Assembly (NCBI GenBank): GCA_944373065.1
Contig: CALWAJ010000031.1
Location: 1-13,811 of the forward strand
Reading direction: 5' to 3'
Source: an uncultured Bacilli bacterium
GTDB lineage: Bacteria; Bacillota_I; Bacilli_A; RF39; UBA660
DNA: 13,811 nt
Shown: positions 1 through 6,581 of the stretch, in pieces
Position numbering within the stretch: position 1 is the stretch's first letter
Layout: every line of letters starts with the position of its first letter
Notes under the pieces: model-generated
What the model saw: the letters and a program-made list of their open reading frames with translations, nothing else
Told to the model about the DNA's origin: nothing
The model's database searches: none
Program-made: the position numbers and the translations under genes

Positions 1-1233
1 CCTTGTTTTATGAGTGAAGAAGAAATCGCTGATATAAGAAGTGGACAAGAGTTAAGAAAAGAAAAAATTGGTATTTACGGAAGTTATGCTGTTGATAGAG
101 ATTTATCGCTTGATGAAATAAAAGAGCATCTTGCTAATGGTGATAGTTACGTTATTCGTCTTAAGTCCCCAGGTGATTCTCATAATGAAGTAGTATTACA
201 TGATTTAATTAAAGGAGATATTGTGCTACCAGAAAATGATATTGATGAAGTAATACTTAAAAAAGATGGTATTCCAACATATCACTTCGCTCATGTTATA
301 GATGACCATTTAATGCATACAACTCATGTCTTAAGAGGAGATGAGTGGGTTCCTAGTTTTCCTAAACATTTACAACTTAATCAAGTCTTAGGCTTTAAGC
401 CATGCAAGTATGCTCATCATGCACCTCTTACTAAAAAGGAAGATGGTAAAATACGTAAGTTTAGTAAGAGAAAAGATCCTGAGTTTGCTGTTAGTTACTA
501 TGAAGAAGCAGGTATTCCTAAGGAAGGTGTTAGATTATATCTTGCAACACTTGCTAACACTAATTTTGAAGAGTGGTATTTACAAAATAAAGATAAATCA
601 ATTGAAGACTTTAAATTCTCATTTAAGAAGATGCCTACTGGGGGAACACTTTTTGATATGGAGAAGTTAAATAATATTTGTAGAACTTACTTTTCTAGAA
701 TTAGTGCAGACACTATTTATAATGATGCTTTAGAGTATTATAAAAAGTATGATGAAGAGTTCTATGGTTTAATGGTAAAAGATAAAGATAAGTTAATTGC
801 TTTCCTAAACATAGAACGTGATAGTAAAAGACCAAGAAAGGATATTGCAACATATAAAGATATAAAAACTGAAAGTGCATATATATTTAATGATTTATTT
901 TATAAAGATAGAAATGAGACCTATAAAGGTATAGAAGATAATATTGACTTTGATGTTATTAATAAATATATAGAAATATATGGGGACTTTGATAGTGAAG
1001 ATGATTGGTATAACCAGATTAAAGTTTTAGCAGAAGAGATGGGTTATGCTCCTAGTGTTAAAATGTATAAAGAAGATCCAACATTATACAAAGGACATAT
1101 TGGTGATGTTTGTGAGATGATTAGACATTTACTTACTGGTAGAGTTAAGACTCCTAATTTATATCAATTATTAAAAATTATAGGTATAGATGAATTTAAA
1201 AATAGAATAGAGTTTTATAAAAATGGCAAATAA
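1..1233 (+). CDS. gltX: Glutamate--tRNA ligase (GluRS), 5'-truncated by the window edge
   Basis: Class I aminoacyl-tRNA synthetase that charges tRNA-Glu with glutamate in the cytoplasm. The reading frame is open from the first base (Pro-Cys-Phe before the first ATG at 10), and that ATG falls inside the conserved 'PCF.SEEE' region, so the true start and the HIGH motif lie upstream. Visible are the 'HVLRGDEW..S.P.H' block (about residues 106-120 counted from the ATG at 10), the KMSKS-loop variant KFSKR (150-154, at 457-471) followed by KDPE, and a helical anticodon-binding C-terminus with 'YKGHIGDVCEMIRHLLTGR' and 'TPNLY'. The RKFSKRKDPE and 'NTNFEEW' blocks resemble the clostridial-type GluRS family. 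The TAA stop lies in the loop of a terminator hairpin. Identity is secure; whether it charges tRNA-Glu only or also tRNA-Gln cannot be told here. Confidence 0.95.
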   Translation, partial: PCFMSEEEIADIRSGQELRKEKIGIYGSYAVDRDLSLDEIKEHLANGDSYVIRLKSPGDSHNEVVLHDLIKGDIVLPENDIDEVILKKDGIPTYHFAHVIDDHLMHTTHVLRGDEWVPSFPKHLQLNQVLGFKPCKYAHHAPLTKKEDGKIRKFSKRKDPEFAVSYYEEAGIPKEGVRLYLATLANTNFEEWYLQNKDKSIEDFKFSFKKMPTGGTLFDMEKLNNICRTYFSRISADTIYNDALEYYKKYDEEFYGLMVKDKDKLIAFLNIERDSKRPRKDIATYKDIKTESAYIFNDLFYKDRNETYKGIEDNIDFDVINKYIEIYGDFDSEDDWYNQIKVLAEEMGYAPSVKMYKEDPTLYKGHIGDVCEMIRHLLTGRVKTPNLYQLLKIIGIDEFKNRIEFYKNGK

Positions 1234-1244
1234 GCCATTTTTTT
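1219..1244 (+). terminator. Intrinsic terminator of gltX
   Basis: Perfect 9-bp stem AAAAATGGC (1219-1227) with GCCATTTTT (1234-1242), loop AAATAA, and a run of seven T (1238-1244). The gltX stop codon is the second half of the loop, so the hairpin starts inside the coding sequence. Confidence 0.8.
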
Positions 1245-1245
1245 C

Positions 1246-1274
1246 TTGTTTTAGTTCTTGTTTTGTAGTATAAT
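1246..1274 (+). promoter_or_regulatory. Promoter of the M3-like peptidase gene
   Basis: TTGTTT (1246-1251), 17-bp spacer, perfect TATAAT (1269-1274). It begins immediately after the gltX terminator. The predicted transcription start near 1281 lies downstream of the GTG at 1277, which rules that codon out as a start. Confidence 0.75.
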
Positions 1275-1303
1275 ATGTGTTACTAATGAGTGGAGTGGTA
1301 GAG

Positions 1304-2584
1304 ATGAATGCTAAAAGTAATGCATATAAAGATATATTTGAAGCTAATAAGACTGCTAGTACTTTAAAACCTTATGAACTATTGCAAGTTTTAGAACAAG
1401 TAGATATTTTTGATTATCCCTATTCGCTTGATAATATATATAATAATGTTAGTAATTATTGTTATGAAAAAGAAAATAGAATATTTATGACAAAGGAAGA
1501 AATGAAAGAATATCTTAAAGATAAGGAAAGATATAATCTTCTAAATTATTTAATAACTAAACTAATTTATAATTTAGATTATAGTTATCAAGATTCATTT
1601 GTTGTTGATTATTTTCCTTTGTTTGTAGATATAATAAATAAAGAAAGTATGAAAAATCAAATTAATACAAATCTTTCTGATATAGAGTTTTCATATGTTA
1701 GCGATGAAGATATAGAGAAAATGATTTATGAGTTATTAACTAAATTTGATAAGAGCGGTAAATGGTATCAGCTTTATTGTGAAATTAAAAATAGAGGAAG
1801 AATTATTTGTTATGATAAATTATCTCGAGAAGAACAACTAGTGTTAAATGAAAAATTTAAAATAACAAAATATAACGATATCAATTGTTGTGTTGAGTTT
1901 GAAAATAGAATTTATATTATCTTAGATAATTCTAATACTATAAAATTTGTTTTTAATTTGATTCATGAATTTGCTCATTATATTAATTTTGCTTATGGTA
2001 ATTATATAGATCCATTAGGATTTAAGTATGAATATTCATCAATTTATTATGAGAAAATTGCTTTAGATTATTTTATGATGCAAGGATTTAAAAAAGATGA
2101 GATAAAGTACTTAAATTCTATGCGTAACTATGATGAAAATAAAATTATTGATTATATTTATCCTATTATTAATTATATGGAAAAATATTTAAAAGGAATG
2201 AAAATAACAGAAGAAACAGAAATAGAGTATCATGAAAAGATAATTAAAAATTATAATGATAAAGATAGAGAATATTTTAAAAATAATATGCCCTTAATGT
2301 TAGATGCTAAAATTCTTTCTATAGTAAATTGTGATAAAACTATAAATAAATTACTGTTAAATTTTGATGATTTTTATAATCTTTATCCTTATGTAACAGG
2401 TACATACTTATCTTCTATTGCTCTATCAATAACGATGAGGGATGATAGTTTCTTGGATGAAATGAAATATATAACAGAAAATATTTCTAAGTTAGATGCA
2501 TCTTATATTTTCAATTCCTTAGGTTTAGATATAGATAGAATGAATAATAATGCTAAAAGATATAATAAAACTAAAAAGAATTAG
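1304..2584 (+). CDS. Divergent M3-like zinc metallopeptidase (oligoendopeptidase F-like)
   Basis: Predicted cytoplasmic zinc peptidase of 426 aa acting on peptides. The zinc site is H221-E-F-A-H225, with a likely third ligand E250 in 'SSIYYEKIALDY'. The 25-residue gap from second His to Glu equals that of thimet oligopeptidase-type M3 enzymes. The C-terminal 'YNLYPYVTGTYLSSIAL' resembles the substrate-binding tail of PepF. At 426 aa it is shorter than typical PepF (about 600), the lost part being N-terminal, and the rest is strongly diverged. No signal peptide or membrane segment is visible. The start at 1304 has GGAG 8 nt upstream; in-frame starts at 1277 (GTG) and 1286 (ATG) lack that spacing, and 1277 precedes the predicted transcript. 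The 3' end overlaps the converging kinase-like gene by 4 bp. The metallopeptidase class is solid; the M3 assignment is inference from spacing and tail. Confidence 0.75.
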   Translation: MNAKSNAYKDIFEANKTASTLKPYELLQVLEQVDIFDYPYSLDNIYNNVSNYCYEKENRIFMTKEEMKEYLKDKERYNLLNYLITKLIYNLDYSYQDSFVVDYFPLFVDIINKESMKNQINTNLSDIEFSYVSDEDIEKMIYELLTKFDKSGKWYQLYCEIKNRGRIICYDKLSREEQLVLNEKFKITKYNDINCCVEFENRIYIILDNSNTIKFVFNLIHEFAHYINFAYGNYIDPLGFKYEYSSIYYEKIALDYFMMQGFKKDEIKYLNSMRNYDENKIIDYIYPIINYMEKYLKGMKITEETEIEYHEKIIKNYNDKDREYFKNNMPLMLDAKILSIVNCDKTINKLLLNFDDFYNLYPYVTGTYLSSIALSITMRDDSFLDEMKYITENISKLDASYIFNSLGLDIDRMNNNAKRYNKTKKN

Positions 2585-2604
2585 TGCCGACTAACTCTTT
2601 TTTT
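2573..2604. terminator. Bidirectional terminator between convergent genes
   Basis: AAAAAGAATTAGT (2573-2585) pairs with ACTAACTCTTTTT (2590-2602) over 13 bp with one A/C mismatch; loop GCCG. Seven T follow on the plus strand (2598-2604) and five on the minus strand. Both converging stop codons (TAG 2582-2584 plus; TAA 2581-2583 minus) lie inside the stem. Confidence 0.8.
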
Positions 2605-3417
2605 ATATTCTTTAAACATGCTTATTCTTTCATTAAAGTTTGTGATTAATTCATCTTTTAAATCGTTACTAATCATTATATTATATTCTTTTTCTGTTTC
2701 TTCTATAATTTTTTCTATACCAATAGAATCTAATGTTTCAAGGTAACTATAGAACTTTTCTTTTAAAGAGTTATCTGAATATTCTAAGAATTTATTTAAT
2801 TTTTCAATATCATTTTGTAAATAGTCATCTTCATCAATTCCTAGTTTAGTATTTGTGTCACTAAAAATACTTGATGTATCATATAAAGGTGCAAGTCTTA
2901 CTTCGTTATCATTTTCTATTATTTCGATATTTTTTAAAGTCCTATCAGATTCTTTAAGAAGTAAATCAAACATAAATATATTAGTAATCCCATTCATAAG
3001 TCTTTTGACTATATCATTATCTTCATATCTATCTTCTAGGGCAAACCAAATATCTTCTAAATTATTTAAACTTGCTAATTTCTTGTAATCTAACAATTCT
3101 TCATCATCATTGTTTTCATAAAAGTAGCTTTGCATTATGCTTTGTAAGCTATAGCTCTTATCACCATCTTTTAAATAACTTTTACTAAGTAATCCATACT
3201 TATCATTTAAAATAGCGATAGATTCATCAAGATAAGGTATTCCTAAAACAAAGGCAGTAGTTTTGGATATTAGTTCCATCACTAATTCTCTATTGGGTAC
3301 TTCTTTAAAATAATAAATGTCATTGTCTATTTTAAAATTATATATATTATGACTACCTTTAAAATTTGGTACTAGTTTATCTTTAGTAATCAATTTGTCT
3401 AAATTAATTATCTCCAT
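2581..3417 (-). CDS. HipA-fold kinase-like protein, no HipB partner
   Basis: 278-aa cytoplasmic protein with a HipA/phosphatidylinositol-kinase-like catalytic core. Seen: a possible ATP-anchoring lysine K38 in 'YYFKEV'; the catalytic-loop-like 'SDRTLKN' (157-163, D158 and N163), matching HipA's 'D..(4).N'; and 'LAPLYD' (175-180, D180), matching the HipA metal-binding 'PFYD/PLYD' block. These are the residues expected for ATP and Mg binding, so activity is plausible. HipA toxins are usually about 400 aa or more and lie beside the HTH antitoxin hipB; here the N-terminal HipA_N domain and any hipB are absent, so it looks more like the stand-alone short HipA-like kinases (the CtkA type). The start has AGGTGAT 5 nt upstream. 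It converges on the peptidase gene and is divergent from pepC. Family is fairly sure; substrate and any toxin role are unknown. Confidence 0.7.
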   Translation of the reverse strand: MEIINLDKLITKDKLVPNFKGSHNIYNFKIDNDIYYFKEVPNRELVMELISKTTAFVLGIPYLDESIAILNDKYGLLSKSYLKDGDKSYSLQSIMQSYFYENNDDEELLDYKKLASLNNLEDIWFALEDRYEDNDIVKRLMNGITNIFMFDLLLKESDRTLKNIEIIENDNEVRLAPLYDTSSIFSDTNTKLGIDEDDYLQNDIEKLNKFLEYSDNSLKEKFYSYLETLDSIGIEKIIEETEKEYNIMISNDLKDELITNFNERISMFKEYKKRVSRH

Positions 3418-3435
3418 ATATAATCACCTATAAAT

Positions 3436-3464
3436 ATTTTATCATTAAATTTGTCACGTTAAAA
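3436..3464 (-). promoter_or_regulatory. Possible promoter of the HipA-fold gene
   Basis: Reading the minus strand: TTTTAA (3464-3459), 17 bp, TAAAAT (3441-3436). The -35 is weak. The same six bases serve as a weak -35 for the divergent pepC promoter. Confidence 0.35.
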
Positions 3465-3486
3465 GTCGTATTAAATTTTTTATAAT
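3459..3486 (+). promoter_or_regulatory. Probable pepC promoter
   Basis: Perfect TATAAT (3481-3486) with a weak -35 TTAAAA (3459-3464) at 16 bp. The start codon at 3517 then has a leader of about 24 nt. Confidence 0.5.
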
Positions 3487-3516
3487 AGATATACTATTAT
3501 TATGGATGGTGATGAT

Positions 3517-4827
3517 ATGGAAATAAAAAGGGAAGTTTTAGAGCAAATAGATAATCATTATATGCATGATGATACTAATAAAATAGTAAGATGTGCTCTT
3601 GATAAGAATAAAATTAGTGAGATAGTTAGAGATAAAGAAACTTCAGATAGACTATTATATAACTTTTCTAATAATATTGAGACATTACCTGTTAAAGATC
3701 AAAAATCATCTGGTAGATGTTGGATATTTGCAGGATGTAATGTTTTAAGAGAAGCTATTTGTAAGAAGTATAATTTGGAAGATTTTGAACTGTCACAAAA
3801 TTTTATCGCTTTTTATGATAAATTAGAAAAATGTAACTATATTATGGAGTGTTTAATTGAATTAAAAGATGAAGATGATGATAATAGAGAAAGATATCAT
3901 ATCTTAACTAGAGGTATAGAAGATGGAGGACAGTGGGATTTATTTGTTAATATTGTAAATAAATATGGAATTGTACCTAAGGAAGTAATGAATGAAACTT
4001 ATCAAAGTTCTAATACGAGTGAAGTAAATGAATTGCTTAATCGAAAAATAAGACAGTTTAATGCAAGAATTAAAAATAATAAAGATAATTTAGAGTATTT
4101 AAAATGTCTATATTTAGAAGATATTTATAGAATATTAACTGACTGTTTTGGACTCCCTCCTAAAAAATTTAATTTTGAATATACAGATAAAGATAAGAAA
4201 TATCATATTATTAAAGATTTGACTCCGCTTGAGTTCTATAAGAAATATACAGATGTAAATGTAGATGATTATGTTAGTATAATAAATGCTCCTACTAAAG
4301 ATAAGCCTTTTAATAAGACTTATACGGTAAAATATTTAGGTAATGTTATTGAAGGAAGAGGCGTTCTTTATTTAAATCTTGCTATGGATGAGTTTAAAAG
4401 TCTTGTAATTAAACAATTAGAAGCTAAAGAGTTAGTATGGTTTGGTAGTGATTGTTCTAAAGATAGTGATAAGCTAGATGGAGTGTTTGATGATAAGAGT
4501 TTTAATTATAATGATACTTTTAAAACAGACTTTTCTATGACTAAAGAAGAAATGTTAGAAAATTATGAGAGTGCAATGAATCATGCTATGGTAATTACAG
4601 GAGTTAATTTGGATGAAGGAGTTCCTACTAAATGGAAAATAGAAAATAGTTGGGGTGAAGGAGTAGGAAATAAAGGCTACTTCGTTGCTAGTGATACTTG
4701 GTTTGATAAGTATGTTTATCAAGCGGTGATTAATAAGAAATATTTGTCTAGTGAACAGTTAGAAGAATTAAATCTTGAGCCAGTTGAGTTAAAGCCTTGG
4801 GATCCGATGGGAACACTTGCTAGATAA
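3517..4827 (+). CDS. pepC: Aminopeptidase C (bleomycin hydrolase family, C1B)
   Basis: Papain-fold cysteine aminopeptidase that releases N-terminal residues from peptides in the cytoplasm, usually as a hexameric barrel. The whole active site is present: C68 in 'DQKSSGRCWIFA', H356 in 'NHAMVITGV' and N377 in 'ENSWGEG'. The C-terminal 'KPWDPMGTLAR' matches the C-terminal arm that family members place in the active-site cleft. At 436 aa it has the usual family length. The start at 3517 is preferred over the in-frame ATG at 3502 because GGTGAT sits just upstream of 3517 while 3502 has no Shine-Dalgarno; the choice changes only 5 residues. It has its own promoter and is probably monocistronic. Together with the M3-like enzyme it suggests active peptide use, which is inference. 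Confidence 0.95.
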   Translation: MEIKREVLEQIDNHYMHDDTNKIVRCALDKNKISEIVRDKETSDRLLYNFSNNIETLPVKDQKSSGRCWIFAGCNVLREAICKKYNLEDFELSQNFIAFYDKLEKCNYIMECLIELKDEDDDNRERYHILTRGIEDGGQWDLFVNIVNKYGIVPKEVMNETYQSSNTSEVNELLNRKIRQFNARIKNNKDNLEYLKCLYLEDIYRILTDCFGLPPKKFNFEYTDKDKKYHIIKDLTPLEFYKKYTDVNVDDYVSIINAPTKDKPFNKTYTVKYLGNVIEGRGVLYLNLAMDEFKSLVIKQLEAKELVWFGSDCSKDSDKLDGVFDDKSFNYNDTFKTDFSMTKEEMLENYESAMNHAMVITGVNLDEGVPTKWKIENSWGEGVGNKGYFVASDTWFDKYVYQAVINKKYLSSEQLEELNLEPVELKPWDPMGTLAR

Positions 4828-4847
4828 TAAAATATGCTGTTATCAAA

Positions 4848-4878
4848 AGAAAAATAAAAACACCTTTAAAAGGTGTTT
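4848..4878 (-). terminator. Terminator of the tRNA-Glu gene
   Basis: Inverted repeat AAACACCTT (4858-4866) with AAGGTGTTT (4870-4878), loop of 3 nt. On the minus strand it is followed by TTTTTATTTTT, a good release tract. On the plus strand only TTT follows directly, so it may end pepC less efficiently. Confidence 0.7.
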
Positions 4879-4888
4879 AAGACATTTT

Positions 4889-4965
4889 TGGTAGCCTGTA
4901 CGGGGTTCGAACCCGTGAATACGAGCTTGAGAGGCGCGCGTGTTAAGCCACTTCACCAACAGGCC
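4889..4965 (-). tRNA. tRNA-Glu, anticodon CUC, CCA encoded
   Basis: 77 nt including CCA. Acceptor GGCCTGT/ACAGGCT (seven pairs, the first being G-U), discriminator A. D stem GTG/CAC of three pairs with U11-A24. Anticodon stem CGCGC/GCTCG with one C-U mismatch at the middle pair (29-41). Loop CTCTCAA gives anticodon CUC, reading GAG. T arm ACGGG-TTCGAAC-CCCGT is perfect. The body matches bacterial tRNA-Glu (GGCC start, 'GTTGGT', ACGGG T stem). It is presumably an addition to the usual tRNA-Glu(UUC), which reads both GAA and GAG. The stem mismatch lowers confidence that it is fully functional, but the promoter and terminator argue it is expressed. Confidence 0.85.
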
Positions 4966-4984
4966 AAAATTAATTTACTACTAA

Positions 4985-5013
4985 AGTCTATCATAAAAAA
5001 TTAAAACATGCAA
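4985..5013 (-). promoter_or_regulatory. Possible promoter of tRNA-Glu
   Basis: Minus strand: TTGCAT (5013-5008), 17 bp, TAGACT (4990-4985). Predicted start is about 12-15 nt before the mature tRNA end. Moderate match. Confidence 0.4.
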
Positions 5014-5016
5014 TAC

Positions 5017-5045
5017 TTGTCAGGAATAAAAATATATGATATAAT
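5017..5045 (+). promoter_or_regulatory. Promoter of the unknown-tcdA-RNB operon
   Basis: TTGTCA (5017-5022), exactly 17 bp, TATAAT (5040-5045). Its -35 is only 3 bp from the proposed divergent tRNA -35. Confidence 0.75.
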
Positions 5046-5074
5046 ATTCTTCCTATGGGAGAGGTGAAGTTGTT

Positions 5075-5893
5075 ATGATTATCTTACCATTAATGATAAA
5101 AGATGTTACTGTTAATGTAACTGCTAATTTAAAAAATATTGAAGTTCAAAAAAATGTCCTAGATTCTGGTGCTAAAGGTTTACATGCTAGTGATGTTGTT
5201 GTAGGTAAAGCAAGGCTTTCGTCTTATATTGGTGATGAAGTTATAAGTGATCCTACTATTGTTACTAATTTTATTAGAAAAAATATTAATTATAATAATG
5301 ATATTAACTATGTTGAAGTTAATACTAAAAACTATGATAATAGTGATTTCTATGATATTTATAGATTACCTCTACCTGCTAATAATCCTAATGAAGTTAC
5401 TGATTATATATATGGTATGATAATAAATAATATTAGATTAAGTAATCCTTTAGAATTAAAGAGTGGAAAAATTTCCTTACAAACTTTAGGTTTTGATAAA
5501 ATATTTAATGCAGAATTTATTAATAGAGTAATGTTATTAAAAAATAAAAGTATAAATTCTTTATATTTACGTAATGAATTAATAAAAGAAGGCTATAATA
5601 AACAAATTGAAATTTTGGATTTCTTTAATAGTTTGGATTATGAGATTAAAGATTCTGATGTTATTTTAACAAGTGAACTTGATAGTGTTATTACTTTCTT
5701 TAACACTACAAAAAATGAACGTAAAACTCTTACAAATTATAAAAATATAGCTTCAACTAATTATGAACATTATATGAGTTTAGCAGCTTTTAATAATTTA
5801 GTATATAATAAGAATTTAGAGTGGCCAGTATTAACAGAAGAACAACAGAAGATTCTTATTCGTAAATTAAATTCTAATAGAAGGGTTGCTTAA
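5075..5893 (+). CDS. Uncharacterized 272-aa protein, first gene of the tcdA operon
   Basis: I do not recognise this protein. It is translated from a strong site (AGGTGA, 7 nt before the ATG), sits directly behind a good promoter, and its stop is 2 nt before tcdA, so it is a real, co-expressed gene. It has no clear membrane segment; the short hydrophobic start 'MIILPLM' is too brief for a signal peptide. The sequence is Asn/Ile/Asp-rich and soluble-looking. The N-terminal ~90 residues look beta-rich with 'TVNVTAN' and 'GLHASDVVVGKARLSSYIGDEV'. The C-terminal half is predicted helical and ends basic ('KLNSNRRVA'). No catalytic motif stands out. Co-transcription with a tRNA-modifying enzyme and an RNB-fold protein allows an RNA-related role, but that is only inference. 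Confidence 0.75.
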   Translation: MIILPLMIKDVTVNVTANLKNIEVQKNVLDSGAKGLHASDVVVGKARLSSYIGDEVISDPTIVTNFIRKNINYNNDINYVEVNTKNYDNSDFYDIYRLPLPANNPNEVTDYIYGMIINNIRLSNPLELKSGKISLQTLGFDKIFNAEFINRVMLLKNKSINSLYLRNELIKEGYNKQIEILDFFNSLDYEIKDSDVILTSELDSVITFFNTTKNERKTLTNYKNIASTNYEHYMSLAAFNNLVYNKNLEWPVLTEEQQKILIRKLNSNRRVA

Positions 5894-5895
5894 TT

Positions 5896-6573
5896 ATGAA
5901 ATTTGCAAGATTAGAGAACTTAATAGGTTCTTTTTCTTTAAATAAATTAGAAAATACTACAATATTAGTAATTGGTATAGGTGGAGTTGGGGGATATGTT
6001 GTTGAAGGTTTAGTTAGAAGTGGTATCTGTAAGATAATATTAGTTGATTATGATAAAGTTGATATTACTAATTTTAATAGACAACTTATTGCTCTTGACG
6101 ATAATATTGATAGATATAAAGTAGAATGCTTTAGTGAAAGAATTGAAAATATTAATAAAAAATGTCGTGTTTTAACATATACTTTAAAAATAAATAACGA
6201 TAATATTAAAGAAATATTTAAAGAAAAAATAGATTATGTTGTTGATGCTGTTGATGATATTAGAGCTAAAGAAAGTATTATTAATTACTGTATAGAAAAT
6301 AATATTAATTTTATTAGTTCTATGGGAACTGGGAATAGATTTGATCCTAGTAAATTAATTATTACTACACTTGATAAAACATATAATGATCCACTAGCTA
6401 GGATTATGAGAAATAAATTTGATAAAAAAGTACAAAAACAAATTACTGTTTGTACATCGATTGAATTACCTAATAAAGTTTTAGATAAAACTATAATTGG
6501 TTCTAATGCTTTTGTACCTAGTAGTGCAGGGTTGTTAATTGCAAGTTATATAATTAGAAAGTTGATATCATAG
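5896..6573 (+). CDS. tcdA: tRNA threonylcarbamoyladenosine dehydratase (E1-like)
   Basis: ATP-dependent enzyme that cyclises the t6A base at position 37 of ANN-reading tRNAs to ct6A. It has the ThiF/MoeB/HesA E1 fold. Seen: the TcdA-type opening 'RLENLIGSFSLNKLEN'; nucleotide-binding loop G27-I-G-G-V-G-G33; acidic strand end 'LVDYD' (D51, D53); 'TNFNRQ' with the E1 arginine R62; K75; 'DAVDD' (117-121); and 'SMGTGNRFDPSKL', then 'DPLARIMR' near 165-172, which separates TcdA from ThiF and MoeB. 225 aa, slightly shorter than the usual 240-270. Second gene of the operon, starting 2 nt after the previous stop, with a weak AAGGG about 10 nt upstream inside that gene, so translation is probably coupled. 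The TAG stop overlaps the ribosome site of the next gene. Confidence 0.88.
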   Translation: MKFARLENLIGSFSLNKLENTTILVIGIGGVGGYVVEGLVRSGICKIILVDYDKVDITNFNRQLIALDDNIDRYKVECFSERIENINKKCRVLTYTLKINNDNIKEIFKEKIDYVVDAVDDIRAKESIINYCIENNINFISSMGTGNRFDPSKLIITTLDKTYNDPLARIMRNKFDKKVQKQITVCTSIELPNKVLDKTIIGSNAFVPSSAGLLIASYIIRKLIS

Positions 6574-6581
6574 GGGGAATT

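Noticed and set aside
1277..1303. GTG at 1277 (and ATG at 1286) as start of the M3-like peptidase
   Set aside because: The TATAAT at 1269-1274 puts the transcript start near 1281, after the GTG, and only 1304 has a well-spaced GGAG.
4902..4915. GGTTCGAACC palindrome resembling a LexA box half-site pair
   Set aside because: It is the T arm of the tRNA-Glu, where GTTCGAAC is expected.
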